DNA from: Nitrososphaerota archaeon
GTDB lineage: Archaea; Iainarchaeota; Iainarchaeia; Iainarchaeales; VGJJ01
Length of the DNA: 26,417 bases
NCBI GenBank assembly: GCA_020053155.1
Contig: JAGVNS010000049.1
Span: 1-26,417, forward strand
Direction of reading: 5' to 3'
Part shown: positions 1 through 6,346 of the stretch, piece after piece
Position numbering within the stretch: the first letter of the stretch is position 1
Layout: each line of letters begins with the position of its first letter
Program-made: the position numbers and the translations under genes
Notes under the pieces: model-generated
Seen by the model: only the letters and a program-made list of their open reading frames with translations
Database searches by the model: none
Told to the model about the DNA's origin: nothing

Positions 1-254
1 TCGCGTATTCGCTCGCCCAACAGTGGGCGACGCATATCGCCCTAAAGGGCGAGGCATTACACCTTTTTCGCCGGCCTTTTTTCCAAAAAGGCCGAGTAAC
101 TTGTTCCACTCGTTAGGGTCTTATGCGTTTTCCCCGGGCTCTGAGTAAAACCGATTGGTTTTACGAAGCCCGCAAAGCCATGGGCTTTGCTTGGTTTTGC
201 GCATATAATCACCCAACGGTACCCCAAGGGAATTTGTTTAGCAAAAAGGCCGAG
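1..254 (-). repeat. Hairpin-rich intergenic region after uS2 (element A)
   Basis: No gene is visible here; the region begins right after the uS2 stop codon. It contains several hairpins: 243-252 can pair with 72-81; 183-190 pairs with 172-179 (GCAAAGCC/GGCTTTGC); 157-164 pairs with 145-152 (GTAAAACC/GGTTTTAC); 85-94 pairs with 72-81 (10 bp, 3-nt loop); 47-52 pairs with 37-42; 24-30 pairs with 13-19. Block 145-198 matches 20633-20682, with stem changes that keep pairing. The hairpin at 72-94 resembles one in the uL3 leader. A TATA-like TTATAT lies near 203-209 on the minus strand. It may be a dispersed palindromic repeat, a 3'-end/terminator element or a small structured RNA; the sequence alone does not decide. 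Confidence 0.6.
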
Positions 255-986
255 CTAGTCCCGTTCGCCGGCTAATCCTGCGGCCTCTTCGAAGCGGTTG
301 GTGAATTTCCTATCGCGCCGTTTGCGTTTTTGTCCAGAGTCTTCACCCTCCCCGTCCTTCATGGGGTATTCGAAATCCTCGACTTTCTTGGTAAACGCTT
401 CGTCGTCTGAAAGGACGCCCGTGGCTTTGAGGAATTCTTTGGCGAGGAGCCAGTAAATGAGCGCCAGGGATTTCCTTCCCTTGTTGTTGACGGGAATGAC
501 GATGTCCACGTTCGCGAGCAGGTTGTTGGTGGAAGCAAGGGCGACCACCACCGCGCGGACGTTGCTGGCTTCGCTGATGGCTTGCGCATCGGATTCGGGT
601 TCCGTGACAATGACCACGTGCGGCTGCAGGAATTCTTTTCCTTGGGGATTGGTAAACGTTCCGGGAACGAATCTCCCACTAATGGCGTACGCGCCGATGG
701 CCTTGGCGAATTCTTCCGCAGGGGTTTTTCCGTATAATTTTCGCGAAACAATGGCTATTTTTTTAGGGTCGTATTTGGACAAAAATAACCCGACTTGTTT
801 CACTCGTTCGTCAATGACTTGAACGTCTAACACTTTCAATCCATCTTTGCGCTGCTTGTAGATGTACCTGTTCATGTCCCCACTCTTGAAGCGCGTCCCG
901 ATGTGCGCTCCCGTGGTCAAATATTTTTCAATGGCAGGATTGGTGGTTTGGACGTTTTGTTGGATGTCTTCTTTGGTGTCGGTCAT
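255..986 (-). CDS. rps2: 30S ribosomal protein uS2 (S2p/SAe)
   Basis: A 243-aa small-subunit protein located on the back of the 30S head/body junction. The family motif around THIGTRFKSGDM, followed by YIYKQRKDGLKVLDV, marks the uS2 N-terminal part. The FVPGTFTNP segment near residue 106 is typical of archaeal/eukaryotic S2/SA. The length is slightly above the usual 200-230 aa because of a charged, basic C-terminal tail (GQKRKRRDRKFTNR). It is the last gene of the long array, 17 nt after rpoN, with an upstream GAGGAATGA that can serve as Shine-Dalgarno. Its TAG stop runs directly into palindromic element A. The usual rpoK gene is not found between rpoN and this gene. The identification is secure. 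Confidence 0.97.
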   Translation of the reverse strand: MTDTKEDIQQNVQTTNPAIEKYLTTGAHIGTRFKSGDMNRYIYKQRKDGLKVLDVQVIDERVKQVGLFLSKYDPKKIAIVSRKLYGKTPAEEFAKAIGAYAISGRFVPGTFTNPQGKEFLQPHVVIVTEPESDAQAISEASNVRAVVVALASTNNLLANVDIVIPVNNKGRKSLALIYWLLAKEFLKATGVLSDDEAFTKKVEDFEYPMKDGEGEDSGQKRKRRDRKFTNRFEEAAGLAGERD

Positions 987-1003
987 CAGGTATCATTCCT
1001 CGG

Positions 1004-1198
1004 TCAAGTGTTGTAGCGCATCACGTCATCAATCAATTCCACGTGCGTCAGCAGCATTCTCCGGCAGCAGTAGCGGGAGATTCCCATGGATTTGAACACT
1101 TCTTCGGACGTCTCTCCTTTTTTGGTTCGGGTTTTGAGTTCTTCATAGTAGCCCGCAATGGGTTTTCCGCATGAAAAGCATCGGATTGGGGTTATCAT
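1004..1198 (-). CDS. rpoN: DNA-directed RNA polymerase subunit N (Rpo10)
   Basis: A 64-aa archaeal homologue of eukaryotic Rpb10, a small zinc-binding assembly subunit that bridges the Rpo3/Rpo11 platform and the large subunits. The diagnostic features are the N-terminal CFSCGK motif (C7, C10) and the adjacent cysteine pair in RYCCRRM (C44, C45), which together form the atypical zinc site of this family. The length is typical. A strong Shine-Dalgarno GGAGGATGA lies upstream of the ATG. It sits between uS9 and uS2 as in many archaea, in the L13-S9-rpoN group. Confidence 0.97.
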   Translation of the reverse strand: MITPIRCFSCGKPIAGYYEELKTRTKKGETSEEVFKSMGISRYCCRRMLLTHVELIDDVMRYNT

Positions 1199-1219
1199 GG
1201 TTTTTTCATCCTCCAGGGT

Positions 1220-1627
1220 TTATCGTTTAGAGTGCTGCTTCTTCCGTCGCGCCTTGGGACCAAGCGGTTTCTTGGGTTCGGTGCGTCGAGGGTCGTCAAC
1301 AAGCAACATTCGGTCATAGGCCAAAAACTTCTTTTTGAGTTTCTCGTCGCGAGTGTATCCCACGATGGATTTGGCGATGGATGCGCGCGCGGCCACGGCC
1401 TGGCTCATTTGTCCAGAGCCTTGCACGGTGACGGTGATGTCCAGGTTCTGCGCCGCGTCTCCCGCAAGGGTCAATGGTTCGCGGATGTATTCCTGCAAAA
1501 TGGGGGGATTGACCAATTCGAGCAATCGGGAGTTGATGCGTACGATGCCTTTTCCTTCTTTCACCGAGGCTTTGGCAATCGCCTCTTTTTTGGTGGCTTT
1601 GAATAGGGTTTCTTTTCGTTTGGCCAT
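1220..1627 (-). CDS. rps9: 30S ribosomal protein uS9
   Basis: A 135-aa small-subunit protein whose C-terminal basic tail reaches the P-site tRNA. The tail ends in a Gly-Pro-Lys-Ala-Arg-Arg-Lys-Lys stretch and a terminal arginine, as in the family. The central VTVQGSGQMSQAVAARASIAK region is the classic S9 signature. Three start codons are possible: ATG at 1636 (overlapping the uL13 TGA), 1633 and 1627. I chose 1627 because the AGGAATGA upstream then lies at a usable spacing and the protein begins MAKRKE. The alternatives add only MMT. Confidence 0.96.
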   Translation of the reverse strand: MAKRKETLFKATKKEAIAKASVKEGKGIVRINSRLLELVNPPILQEYIREPLTLAGDAAQNLDITVTVQGSGQMSQAVAARASIAKSIVGYTRDEKLKKKFLAYDRMLLVDDPRRTEPKKPLGPKARRKKQHSKR

Positions 1628-1632
1628 GGTCA

Positions 1633-2142
1633 TCATTCCTTTATCCCTGGGGGATCCATCGCGTGATACCCCAGGGCTTTCGACAATTCGAGTACGCTTG
1701 TAATGCCTTTTGTTTTGGTGTTTTGGGCTTCTTTTCCGAGAGATTGGAATTTTTGGTTCGTGAGTGGGGCGGGCGTCCCGATGTAGGTACGCAGTCGTTT
1801 CAACGCTTCTCTCCCCCGCTCCTGTTTGGCTGGAAGCATCCCTTCTATTATTTTTCGTACGATGCGGTCGGGCATCTTGTGAAAGCGGGGACCCAATTCG
1901 GGGTTTCCGCGCGGGCGTAAATCCAAACGCGTCTGCCAGAGTTTGGTCAAAATGACGGGGTTTCCAGTGAAAACGGATTTTTCGGTGTTGACGAGCGTGA
2001 TGGATTGCCCTTTCAGCAGGCGTTCCGCAATCAAGCTGGCCATTCGCCCCACAATCAAATTAGTGGCGTCGATGTAGTGCACGCCCTCTTTGGGCGTGTC
2101 GTGCGTTACGGTCTTTGGTTGGGTCGTTTTTTTATTTTCCAT
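1633..2142 (-). CDS. rpl13: 50S ribosomal protein uL13
   Basis: A 169-aa large-subunit protein that acts early in 50S assembly. The motif YIDATNLIVGRMASLIAERL at about residues 23-42 and the NTEKSVFTGN segment identify uL13. The RPRGNPELGPRFHKMPDRIVRKIIEGMLP stretch is the archaeal/eukaryotic form of the central helix region. The length is slightly above the typical archaeal 140-155 aa because of a 20-residue Thr/Lys N-terminus. A GGTGA motif precedes the ATG. The stop overlaps the first possible uS9 start in an ATGA arrangement, which suggests translational coupling. Confidence 0.96.
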   Translation of the reverse strand: MENKKTTQPKTVTHDTPKEGVHYIDATNLIVGRMASLIAERLLKGQSITLVNTEKSVFTGNPVILTKLWQTRLDLRPRGNPELGPRFHKMPDRIVRKIIEGMLPAKQERGREALKRLRTYIGTPAPLTNQKFQSLGKEAQNTKTKGITSVLELSKALGYHAMDPPGIKE

Positions 2143-2145
2143 GTT

Positions 2146-2514
2146 TTATTTCACCAACACCAGTTTTTGGGCGGGAACCTTGTTTGAAACCAATTCTTCA
2201 AGCAGCCACGCTTTTCCATTGGCATCGCGTATTTTTTGTTGAGCGCTTCCCGAATAGCGCAACGCGGCCACCTCTATGGCGTGCGTGAGGGTCCCTTTTC
2301 CCAACACCACGCCTGGAACGACCAACACTTTGTCTTTGGCGGTTTCGGCCATCCCGTTCAGGTGGGATAGGTTGACTTCCGCCCGTTGGCGCGTGGAGTG
2401 GGTGAGTATTTCAGAAACCACGCGGTAGGCGTTTTGGTGGGTGGCCTTGGCGTGCTTCTCCAAATAAACCACAAGGGCTCTCGTTCGGGTGTGCGTGGGT
2501 CCGGTTCGTTTCAT
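2146..2514 (-). CDS. rpl18e: 50S ribosomal protein eL18 (L18e)
   Basis: A 122-aa archaeal/eukaryotic L18e of the uL15/eL18 fold, found on the solvent side of the large subunit. MKRTGPTHTRTRALVVYLEK at the N-terminus and KVLVVPGVVLGKGTLTHAIEVAALRYS in the middle are diagnostic. The reading frame stays open upstream through the tRNA-Leu gene, but that stretch is not protein-like. I start at ATG 2514; ATG 2523 (adding MIT) is the alternative. No clear Shine-Dalgarno is present. A TATA-like GATAAAAC about 24 nt upstream of 2514 could allow a leaderless transcript separate from the tRNA. Confidence 0.95.
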   Translation of the reverse strand: MKRTGPTHTRTRALVVYLEKHAKATHQNAYRVVSEILTHSTRQRAEVNLSHLNGMAETAKDKVLVVPGVVLGKGTLTHAIEVAALRYSGSAQQKIRDANGKAWLLEELVSNKVPAQKLVLVK

Positions 2515-2550
2515 AGTAATCATTTCATTGGATTGTTTTATCAATGGTGG

Positions 2551-2576
2551 CCTACTGCGTAGGGTTGCAAACCCTG
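2551..2576 (-). other. Hairpin between tRNA-Leu and eL18
   Basis: The spacer between the tRNA 3' end and eL18 holds an inverted repeat: AGGGTT and AACCCT (2561-2566 with 2570-2575) with a 3-nt loop, and partial outer pairing. It may mark transcript processing or termination after the tRNA. There is no T-run, so a terminator role is uncertain. Confidence 0.35.
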
Positions 2577-2616
2577 CAATGTAGTCCCTTGGTGTAGCCG
2601 GACGAAAATGGCTAAG

Positions 2617-2700
2617 TGCAGGGGGCAGGATTCGAACCTGCGAAGGCACTAAGCCACGGGATCTTAAGTCCCGCCCCTTTGACCGCTCGGGAACCCCTGC
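2617..2700 (-). tRNA. tRNA-Leu (anticodon UAA)
   Basis: Read on the minus strand, the acceptor arms GCAGGGG and CCCCTGC pair perfectly over 7 bp, followed by discriminator A73. The anticodon arm is CGGGA-CTTAAGA-TCCCG, giving anticodon TAA (reads UUA). A long variable arm with a GGC/GCC stem makes it a class II tRNA, as expected for leucine. The T arm is GCAGG-TTCGAAT-CCTGC. There is no intron and no encoded CCA. It lies between rpoD and eL18, on the same strand as the array, so it must be released from the polycistronic transcript or use its own promoter. A weak TATA-like TTTTAA lies near 2737-2742. Confidence 0.96.
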
Positions 2701-2768
2701 GTTTGTAGAACGCCAACCAATCGGGTTCCTATGCCGTTAAAAGGGGTGGGGGAATTTTCGCCCGCCTT

Positions 2769-3536
2769 TTACAATCCCTCCTCTATTTGGCTCAAGAAGC
2801 CCTTTGTCTTTTCGACCAGAATGTTGCAGGATTGGTGGAGGATGTCCTTGTTGGATAATCCCCCATGCGTTTCAAGCATGAGAGTGAATCCCGTATCATC
2901 GGCATCCACCTGGATATTGGAACTGCCCCCCACTTCTTCGCAGTGTCCGCAGAGTGTACAGTCCGCTTCTTGCGTGATGTTCAATTTTTTTCCTTTGACT
3001 TCAATGATGTTGACGGGGCAGCTTTGGGCTATTCTTTGCATGATTTCAGAGGGAATGGATTCGTTGATCGTGAATACGGGCAGGGCGCGGAATCCCACGA
3101 CGCCGGGCTGGTATTTCACGTGGTCTTTTCCCTGTCCCATAACCGCATCCCCTTCCATCCGGATGCGCTGTCCGGCTTTGAGTTTGGCAAGGGGGATCCG
3201 TTCATCCGCCACTTTGACGGCTTCATCGACGACGTGGATGTCTCTGCTGTAGACCATTCCCGGTCCCGTGACATCCAGGGATATCTTTACTTTGTCCCCC
3301 AGCTTGTAGGATTTGGGGTCGGTGATAAGGGGGACCATTCCCATCCGGTGGCCCAAAAATTCGTCGAACAGCACTCCATTGTTTTCATAAATGGACAATT
3401 CTTCAATGGCGAGCACGGGCACTTCGCTTAGGATAGTCCTTCTGAGCGCGTTGAGGGTGGCCGTGTTCGTTCCCTTGATGAGAATGTGGGTGGTATTTCC
3501 CTTGTCAGTCAACACTTTGATTGCATTGCGGGCCAT
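2769..3536 (-). CDS. rpoD: DNA-directed RNA polymerase subunit D (Rpo3)
   Basis: A 255-aa archaeal homologue of Rpb3 and the bacterial alpha N-terminal domain. It dimerises with Rpo11 to nucleate RNA polymerase assembly. The motif ATLNALRRTILSEVPVLAIEEL (about residues 26-47) followed by LFDEFLGHRMGMVPL is the classic alpha/Rpb3 signature. Cysteines C173, C193, C196 and C199 (CPVN, then CTLCGHC) form the ferredoxin-like Fe-S cluster domain known in Sulfolobus and Methanosarcina Rpo3. The frame is open further upstream into uS11, but the ATG at 3536 follows a strong GGAGGA Shine-Dalgarno and matches the family N-terminus. It follows uS11 as usual. Confidence 0.97.
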   Translation of the reverse strand: MARNAIKVLTDKGNTTHILIKGTNTATLNALRRTILSEVPVLAIEELSIYENNGVLFDEFLGHRMGMVPLITDPKSYKLGDKVKISLDVTGPGMVYSRDIHVVDEAVKVADERIPLAKLKAGQRIRMEGDAVMGQGKDHVKYQPGVVGFRALPVFTINESIPSEIMQRIAQSCPVNIIEVKGKKLNITQEADCTLCGHCEEVGGSSNIQVDADDTGFTLMLETHGGLSNKDILHQSCNILVEKTKGFLSQIEEGL

Positions 3537-3555
3537 GATTTTTTTCCTCCAGGAA

Positions 3556-3951
3556 TCAGACTTTCTTGCTCCGGTGTTTTTTCTTCTTCCGTGTTCCATC
3601 ATGCGGAGCAGGAGTAACGTTTTCAATTGACAGTATTCTAATTCCGTTTCGCGTGAGACTGCGGATGGAAGCCTCGGCTCCCTGTCCTGGGTTTCGGGGG
3701 CGGATTCCTCCCTTGGCGCGGACGCGGACGTGAACATTCGTAATGCCTTTTTCCCTGGCTTTTTGGGCAATGATTTCTGCAATCTTCATGGCCGCATACG
3801 GACTGCCTTCCTTGTGCTGCGTCTTGACCACGATTCCTCCAGAGCATTTCGCCAATGTCTCTGCCCCCGTCAGGTCGGTGAGGAGAATGATAGTGTTGTT
3901 GTGCGTCGCGAAAATGTGCACCAGCCCCACTTTGTTTTCGGTTCCTGCCAT
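3556..3951 (-). CDS. rps11: 30S ribosomal protein uS11
   Basis: A 131-aa platform protein of the small subunit that contacts helix 45 and the mRNA exit region. The segments VHIFATHNNTIILLTDLTGAET and HVRVRAKGGIRPRNPGQGAEASIRSLTRNGIRI match the family, including the conserved C-terminal motif DGTRKKKKHRSKKV. The length is typical. It sits between uS4 and Rpo3, the conserved alpha-operon order in archaea (S13-S4-S11-rpoD). It starts 7 nt after the uS4 stop, whose GGAAGTGA can act as Shine-Dalgarno. Confidence 0.98.
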   Translation of the reverse strand: MAGTENKVGLVHIFATHNNTIILLTDLTGAETLAKCSGGIVVKTQHKEGSPYAAMKIAEIIAQKAREKGITNVHVRVRAKGGIRPRNPGQGAEASIRSLTRNGIRILSIENVTPAPHDGTRKKKKHRSKKV

Positions 3952-3957
3952 AAGCGG

Positions 3958-4614
3958 TCACTTCCCTTCCTCGGTCTGGACTTCTCGTTGGACGTCTGCG
4001 GCATCGGGAGAGATGGGTGATTCGGCCCCTTCTCCTGCGAGAATGGATTCCGTTCCCCCTGGTTCCCCCCGCATCTCGGCAAAGTCTTTTTCCAGTTGTT
4101 TAGCGTCGCGCAGGGCCTGCTGGGGGGCTTCCAATATCATTGGTTTTCCGTGGTAGGCGATAGAGGCTTCCTCCGTCTTGTTGACCATGTAGGAGGGGGC
4201 GGTGACCTTGGCCCCGTTCACGGCGATGTGACCATGCGTAATGAATTGCCTTGCTTGCTTGACCGTTCCGGCCAAATGTTTTCTCCATACGAGCGTTTGG
4301 AGTCTCCGTTCGAGAATGCTTTCGATGGTGAGGGAAAGCACTTCGTTCAATCCGGGTGTGCCGCGCATGATTCCCAATCGGATGAGGGAGTCGAGCAGTT
4401 CTTTTTCCTTGGCGGCGCGCTGTTCCAGGGGGAGCGCGAGGATTTGCTTGGCGTTGGCGCGTTTCTTCCTCAGCAATGCGTCGATCCGGCGGATTTCTCG
4501 TTTGTTGCGCAGGCCGTACATGTCCCGGATTTCTCGCTCGCGGTCGAGCAGCTTCTTGTCCCACGGCTTCTTAGGCGTGCCGTACTGTTTTTTTGCGTGT
4601 TTAGGGTCTCCCAT
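3958..4614 (-). CDS. rps4: 30S ribosomal protein uS4 with acidic C-terminal tail
   Basis: A 218-aa primary 16S rRNA-binding protein. The N-terminal archaeal S4 region (GDPKHAKKQYGTPKKPWDKKLLDRE) is followed by the S4 RNA-binding domain at about residues 104-150 (ERRLQTLVW, then ARQFITHGHIAVNG). The usual archaeal length is about 170-185 aa. Here about 35 extra residues form a Glu/Gly/Ser/Pro-rich acidic tail (GEPGGTESILAGEGAES). An AGGTGA Shine-Dalgarno precedes the ATG. It lies between uS13 and uS11. The tail is probably disordered; no function is known to me. Confidence 0.97.
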   Translation of the reverse strand: MGDPKHAKKQYGTPKKPWDKKLLDREREIRDMYGLRNKREIRRIDALLRKKRANAKQILALPLEQRAAKEKELLDSLIRLGIMRGTPGLNEVLSLTIESILERRLQTLVWRKHLAGTVKQARQFITHGHIAVNGAKVTAPSYMVNKTEEASIAYHGKPMILEAPQQALRDAKQLEKDFAEMRGEPGGTESILAGEGAESPISPDAADVQREVQTEEGK

Positions 4615-4626
4615 ACTTGTTCACCT

Positions 4627-5139
4627 TTATTTCTTTTTTTCTCCGGCAGGGGCTGCGGGGGCGGGCTTCCCGCCAGGCTTCGCCTCGACTTTCTTTTCCA
4701 CTCCCACGGCGGCACCTCGGTGCCTGCCGCTGGTGCGCGTGCGCTGCCCTCGAACAGTTAGTCCGAGCGAGTGGCGCACTCCCTTGTACGAACGGAGTTT
4801 TTTCATGGTCTGCAAATCGTTTCGGATGGAAAAATCAAGTTCGCTCATCACGAGGTGCGTGCTCTTTCCTTCCAGCGCGCGCTTCCGGTTGAGCATCCAT
4901 TCGGGAACGTGGTGCTGAGCGGGATGCATGACAATATCCTCGAGCTTCCCATCCATATCTTCGGCGATGCTCCCTAATGGGGCGTTGTACGCGACTCCAT
5001 GTTCTTTTTGGAATTGATAGGCAAGGACGCGGGCAAAGCGGATTCCAATGCCCTTGATTCCCGTCAGGGCGCGGTAGATGGGTTGGTTCCCATTCAAGTC
5101 GCGGCCGGTGATACGTACGAAGTAGCGGTGTTCGGTCAT
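4627..5139 (-). CDS. rps13: 30S ribosomal protein uS13 with Ala/Pro/Lys tail
   Basis: A 170-aa head protein of the small subunit that forms inter-subunit bridges with uL5. RITGRDLNGNQPIYRALTGIKGIGIRFAR at residues 9-37 and the C-terminal GVRHSLGLTVRGQRTRTSGRHRG are diagnostic. The last ~25 residues are a low-complexity Lys/Pro/Ala/Gly tail, beyond the normal archaeal end. The sequence GAGGAATGAACC directly before the ATG is the probable Shine-Dalgarno and is repeated almost exactly before eL34. In many archaea truB/cbf5 lies close upstream; here eL14 is immediately upstream. Confidence 0.97.
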   Translation of the reverse strand: MTEHRYFVRITGRDLNGNQPIYRALTGIKGIGIRFARVLAYQFQKEHGVAYNAPLGSIAEDMDGKLEDIVMHPAQHHVPEWMLNRKRALEGKSTHLVMSELDFSIRNDLQTMKKLRSYKGVRHSLGLTVRGQRTRTSGRHRGAAVGVEKKVEAKPGGKPAPAAPAGEKKK

Positions 5140-5149
5140 GGTTCATTCC

Positions 5150-5380
5150 TCAGTTTGTCCGAAGTGCCTCATTCAGGTCTTTGGGGGTGTAAACGGAAGG
5201 GAGCGTTATTTTTTGGGAGGTGGGAAGGAGATGCGTGACGTTGGCACGGCTTTTTTTGGTGTGCGGCCCCTCAATCATGACAAAACCATTGGAGGCTTTT
5301 TCAACCACCACCACTTTGTTTCCAGCGTCTCGGCCATGCGTCTTGTAACAGACCCTTCCAATCGCAAACACTTCACTCAT
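5150..5380 (-). CDS. rpl14e: 50S ribosomal protein eL14 (L14e)
   Basis: A 76-aa KOW/SH3-fold large-subunit protein found in eukaryotes and a subset of archaea. The N-terminus EVFAIGRVCYKTHGRDAGNKVVVVEK carries the KOW-type pattern of L14e, followed by the GPHTKKSRANVTHLLPT segment. The length matches the short archaeal form. An AGGTGA Shine-Dalgarno is encoded inside the end of eL34. The two genes overlap by 4 nt in an ATGA arrangement. The cmk gene often found between eL34 and eL14 in archaea is missing. Confidence 0.95.
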   Translation of the reverse strand: MSEVFAIGRVCYKTHGRDAGNKVVVVEKASNGFVMIEGPHTKKSRANVTHLLPTSQKITLPSVYTPKDLNEALRTN

Positions 5381-5718
5381 TCTTTCACCTTTTTGGCGAG
5401 TTGTTGAACGTAAGGTTTGACGCGCAAATCTATTTCATTCATGGGTTTCATTCCGCTTTTGGTTTTGGCGGCTTCTATGATGACCATGCTTCGGCAGGAC
5501 CCGCACAAGATTCCAGCGAATACGCCAGTCGGCCGTTTGTGTGTCTTGGATTGCGTTTTTCGTTCTGAACTGTTCGCTCCGTGAGAGACGCCGTGCAACG
5601 CCCTGTCGCAGAGCGCGCACGTCAGTTTGGCGTGTTTTTTTCCTTTCACAACCATGCGCGTGGCTTTAGCGGTGCGCCGGAATACGCGCAGTTTTCGTCG
5701 GTCGGATTTGGTGGGCAT
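5377..5718 (-). CDS. rpl34e: 50S ribosomal protein eL34 (L34e)
   Basis: A 113-aa zinc-containing large-subunit protein of archaea and eukaryotes. Two CxxC pairs (C34/C37 in CALC and C72/C75 in CGSC) form the predicted zinc ribbon. The basic N-terminus (KSDRRKLRVFRRTAKATR) and RPTGVFAGILCGSCR fit the family. The usual archaeal protein is 85-95 aa, so this copy is longer at the C-terminus. The Shine-Dalgarno is AAGGAATGAACC before the ATG. It lies between the DUF106 gene and eL14, as in many euryarchaea. Confidence 0.95.
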   Translation of the reverse strand: MPTKSDRRKLRVFRRTAKATRMVVKGKKHAKLTCALCDRALHGVSHGANSSERKTQSKTHKRPTGVFAGILCGSCRSMVIIEAAKTKSGMKPMNEIDLRVKPYVQQLAKKVKE

Positions 5719-5735
5719 GGTTCATTCCTTCAGCG

Positions 5736-6224
5736 TTATTGAGTGTGAGCGGTTTGGGTTGCGTTTCCTGTTTTTGTTTCCTGTTTTTTTAGATGCCAGT
5801 TGAATACTTGATTGACGAACATGGAAATAAGAAAGCTGCACAACACATAGTACCAGAGCCAATCCGTCGTTTCCCAGACCAATTTGAACGGGAAAAACAG
5901 GGGGACTTGGATTCCGTTGAATGTTTGGCTGACCATCGCAAAGAGGGGAAGGAAAACAATCATGTTGGCCACCAGCATTTTAGGCATGCTTTTCATGCTG
6001 GTTGTTGTGAGTTCCATTATTTCCTTTTGGACCCGTTCCAGTTCTTGCGGATTTGCTTTATTCCCTTGTGTCATCAACTCCCGGTATTGTTTGTTCTTTT
6101 CCTGCATTTTCTTCTGATTTTCCCTTATTTCTTTCCTGTTCGTCAGCACGGACTGCAGGGTTTGGGTGATGACCGCAAATAGGGCGGAAACCAATACCAA
6201 ATCCACGGCCGGACTGAACAACAT
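5736..6224 (-). CDS. DUF106/EMC3-TMCO1-type membrane insertase (archaeal Ylp1/Oxa1 superfamily)
   Basis: A 162-aa membrane protein of the archaeal DUF106 family, the YidC/Oxa1/Get1/EMC3 superfamily member thought to insert proteins into the membrane alongside the Sec translocon and ribosome. Visible parts are a first membrane segment (about 5-25), a long charged coiled-coil hairpin (about 28-72), then two membrane segments (about 81-101 and 121-140). This is the family layout. It follows secY, as is common in archaea, though adk often lies between. The start ATG at 6224 has no clear Shine-Dalgarno. The 122-nt upstream spacer holds a TATA-like box and a strong hairpin, so it may be transcribed separately. 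Confidence 0.93.
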   Translation of the reverse strand: MLFSPAVDLVLVSALFAVITQTLQSVLTNRKEIRENQKKMQEKNKQYRELMTQGNKANPQELERVQKEIMELTTTSMKSMPKMLVANMIVFLPLFAMVSQTFNGIQVPLFFPFKLVWETTDWLWYYVLCSFLISMFVNQVFNWHLKKQETKTGNATQTAHTQ

Positions 6225-6346
6225 AGGAGAGTGGCCGTAAACCCGTTCATTCCCCTATTTTGGGGGAAAAAGGGGCGGCTAGTACCCAATCCCCCTGGGG
6301 AATGTTTTAAAACGGTGATAGACGTACGACCCGTTTTCCCCCCCTT
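6225..6346 (-). promoter_or_regulatory. Structured spacer with TATA-like box between secY and DUF106 gene
   Basis: This is one of the few sizeable gaps inside the array. TTTTAAAA at 6305-6312 is a TATA-like candidate. Downstream, 6297-6304 can pair with 6248-6255 (CATTCCCC/GGGGAATG, 8 bp), enclosing 6291-6295 with 6262-6266 (GGGGG/CCCCC) and 6285-6287 with 6273-6275. The result is one nested stem. It could be a leader structure, an attenuator or the remains of a lost adk gene position. No open frame of interest is present. Confidence 0.45.

Noticed and set aside
1..254. CRISPR array
   Set aside because: The hairpins are of differing sequence and irregular spacing, with no direct repeats and spacers. 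No cas genes are near.
2524..2649. N-terminal extension of eL18 through the tRNA-Leu gene
   Set aside because: The region encodes a complete tRNA and its peptide is not protein-like. The family N-terminus begins at 2514.
3537..3782. N-terminal extension of Rpo3 into uS11
   Set aside because: The extension is out of frame with a certain gene and not conserved. ATG 3536 has a strong Shine-Dalgarno.
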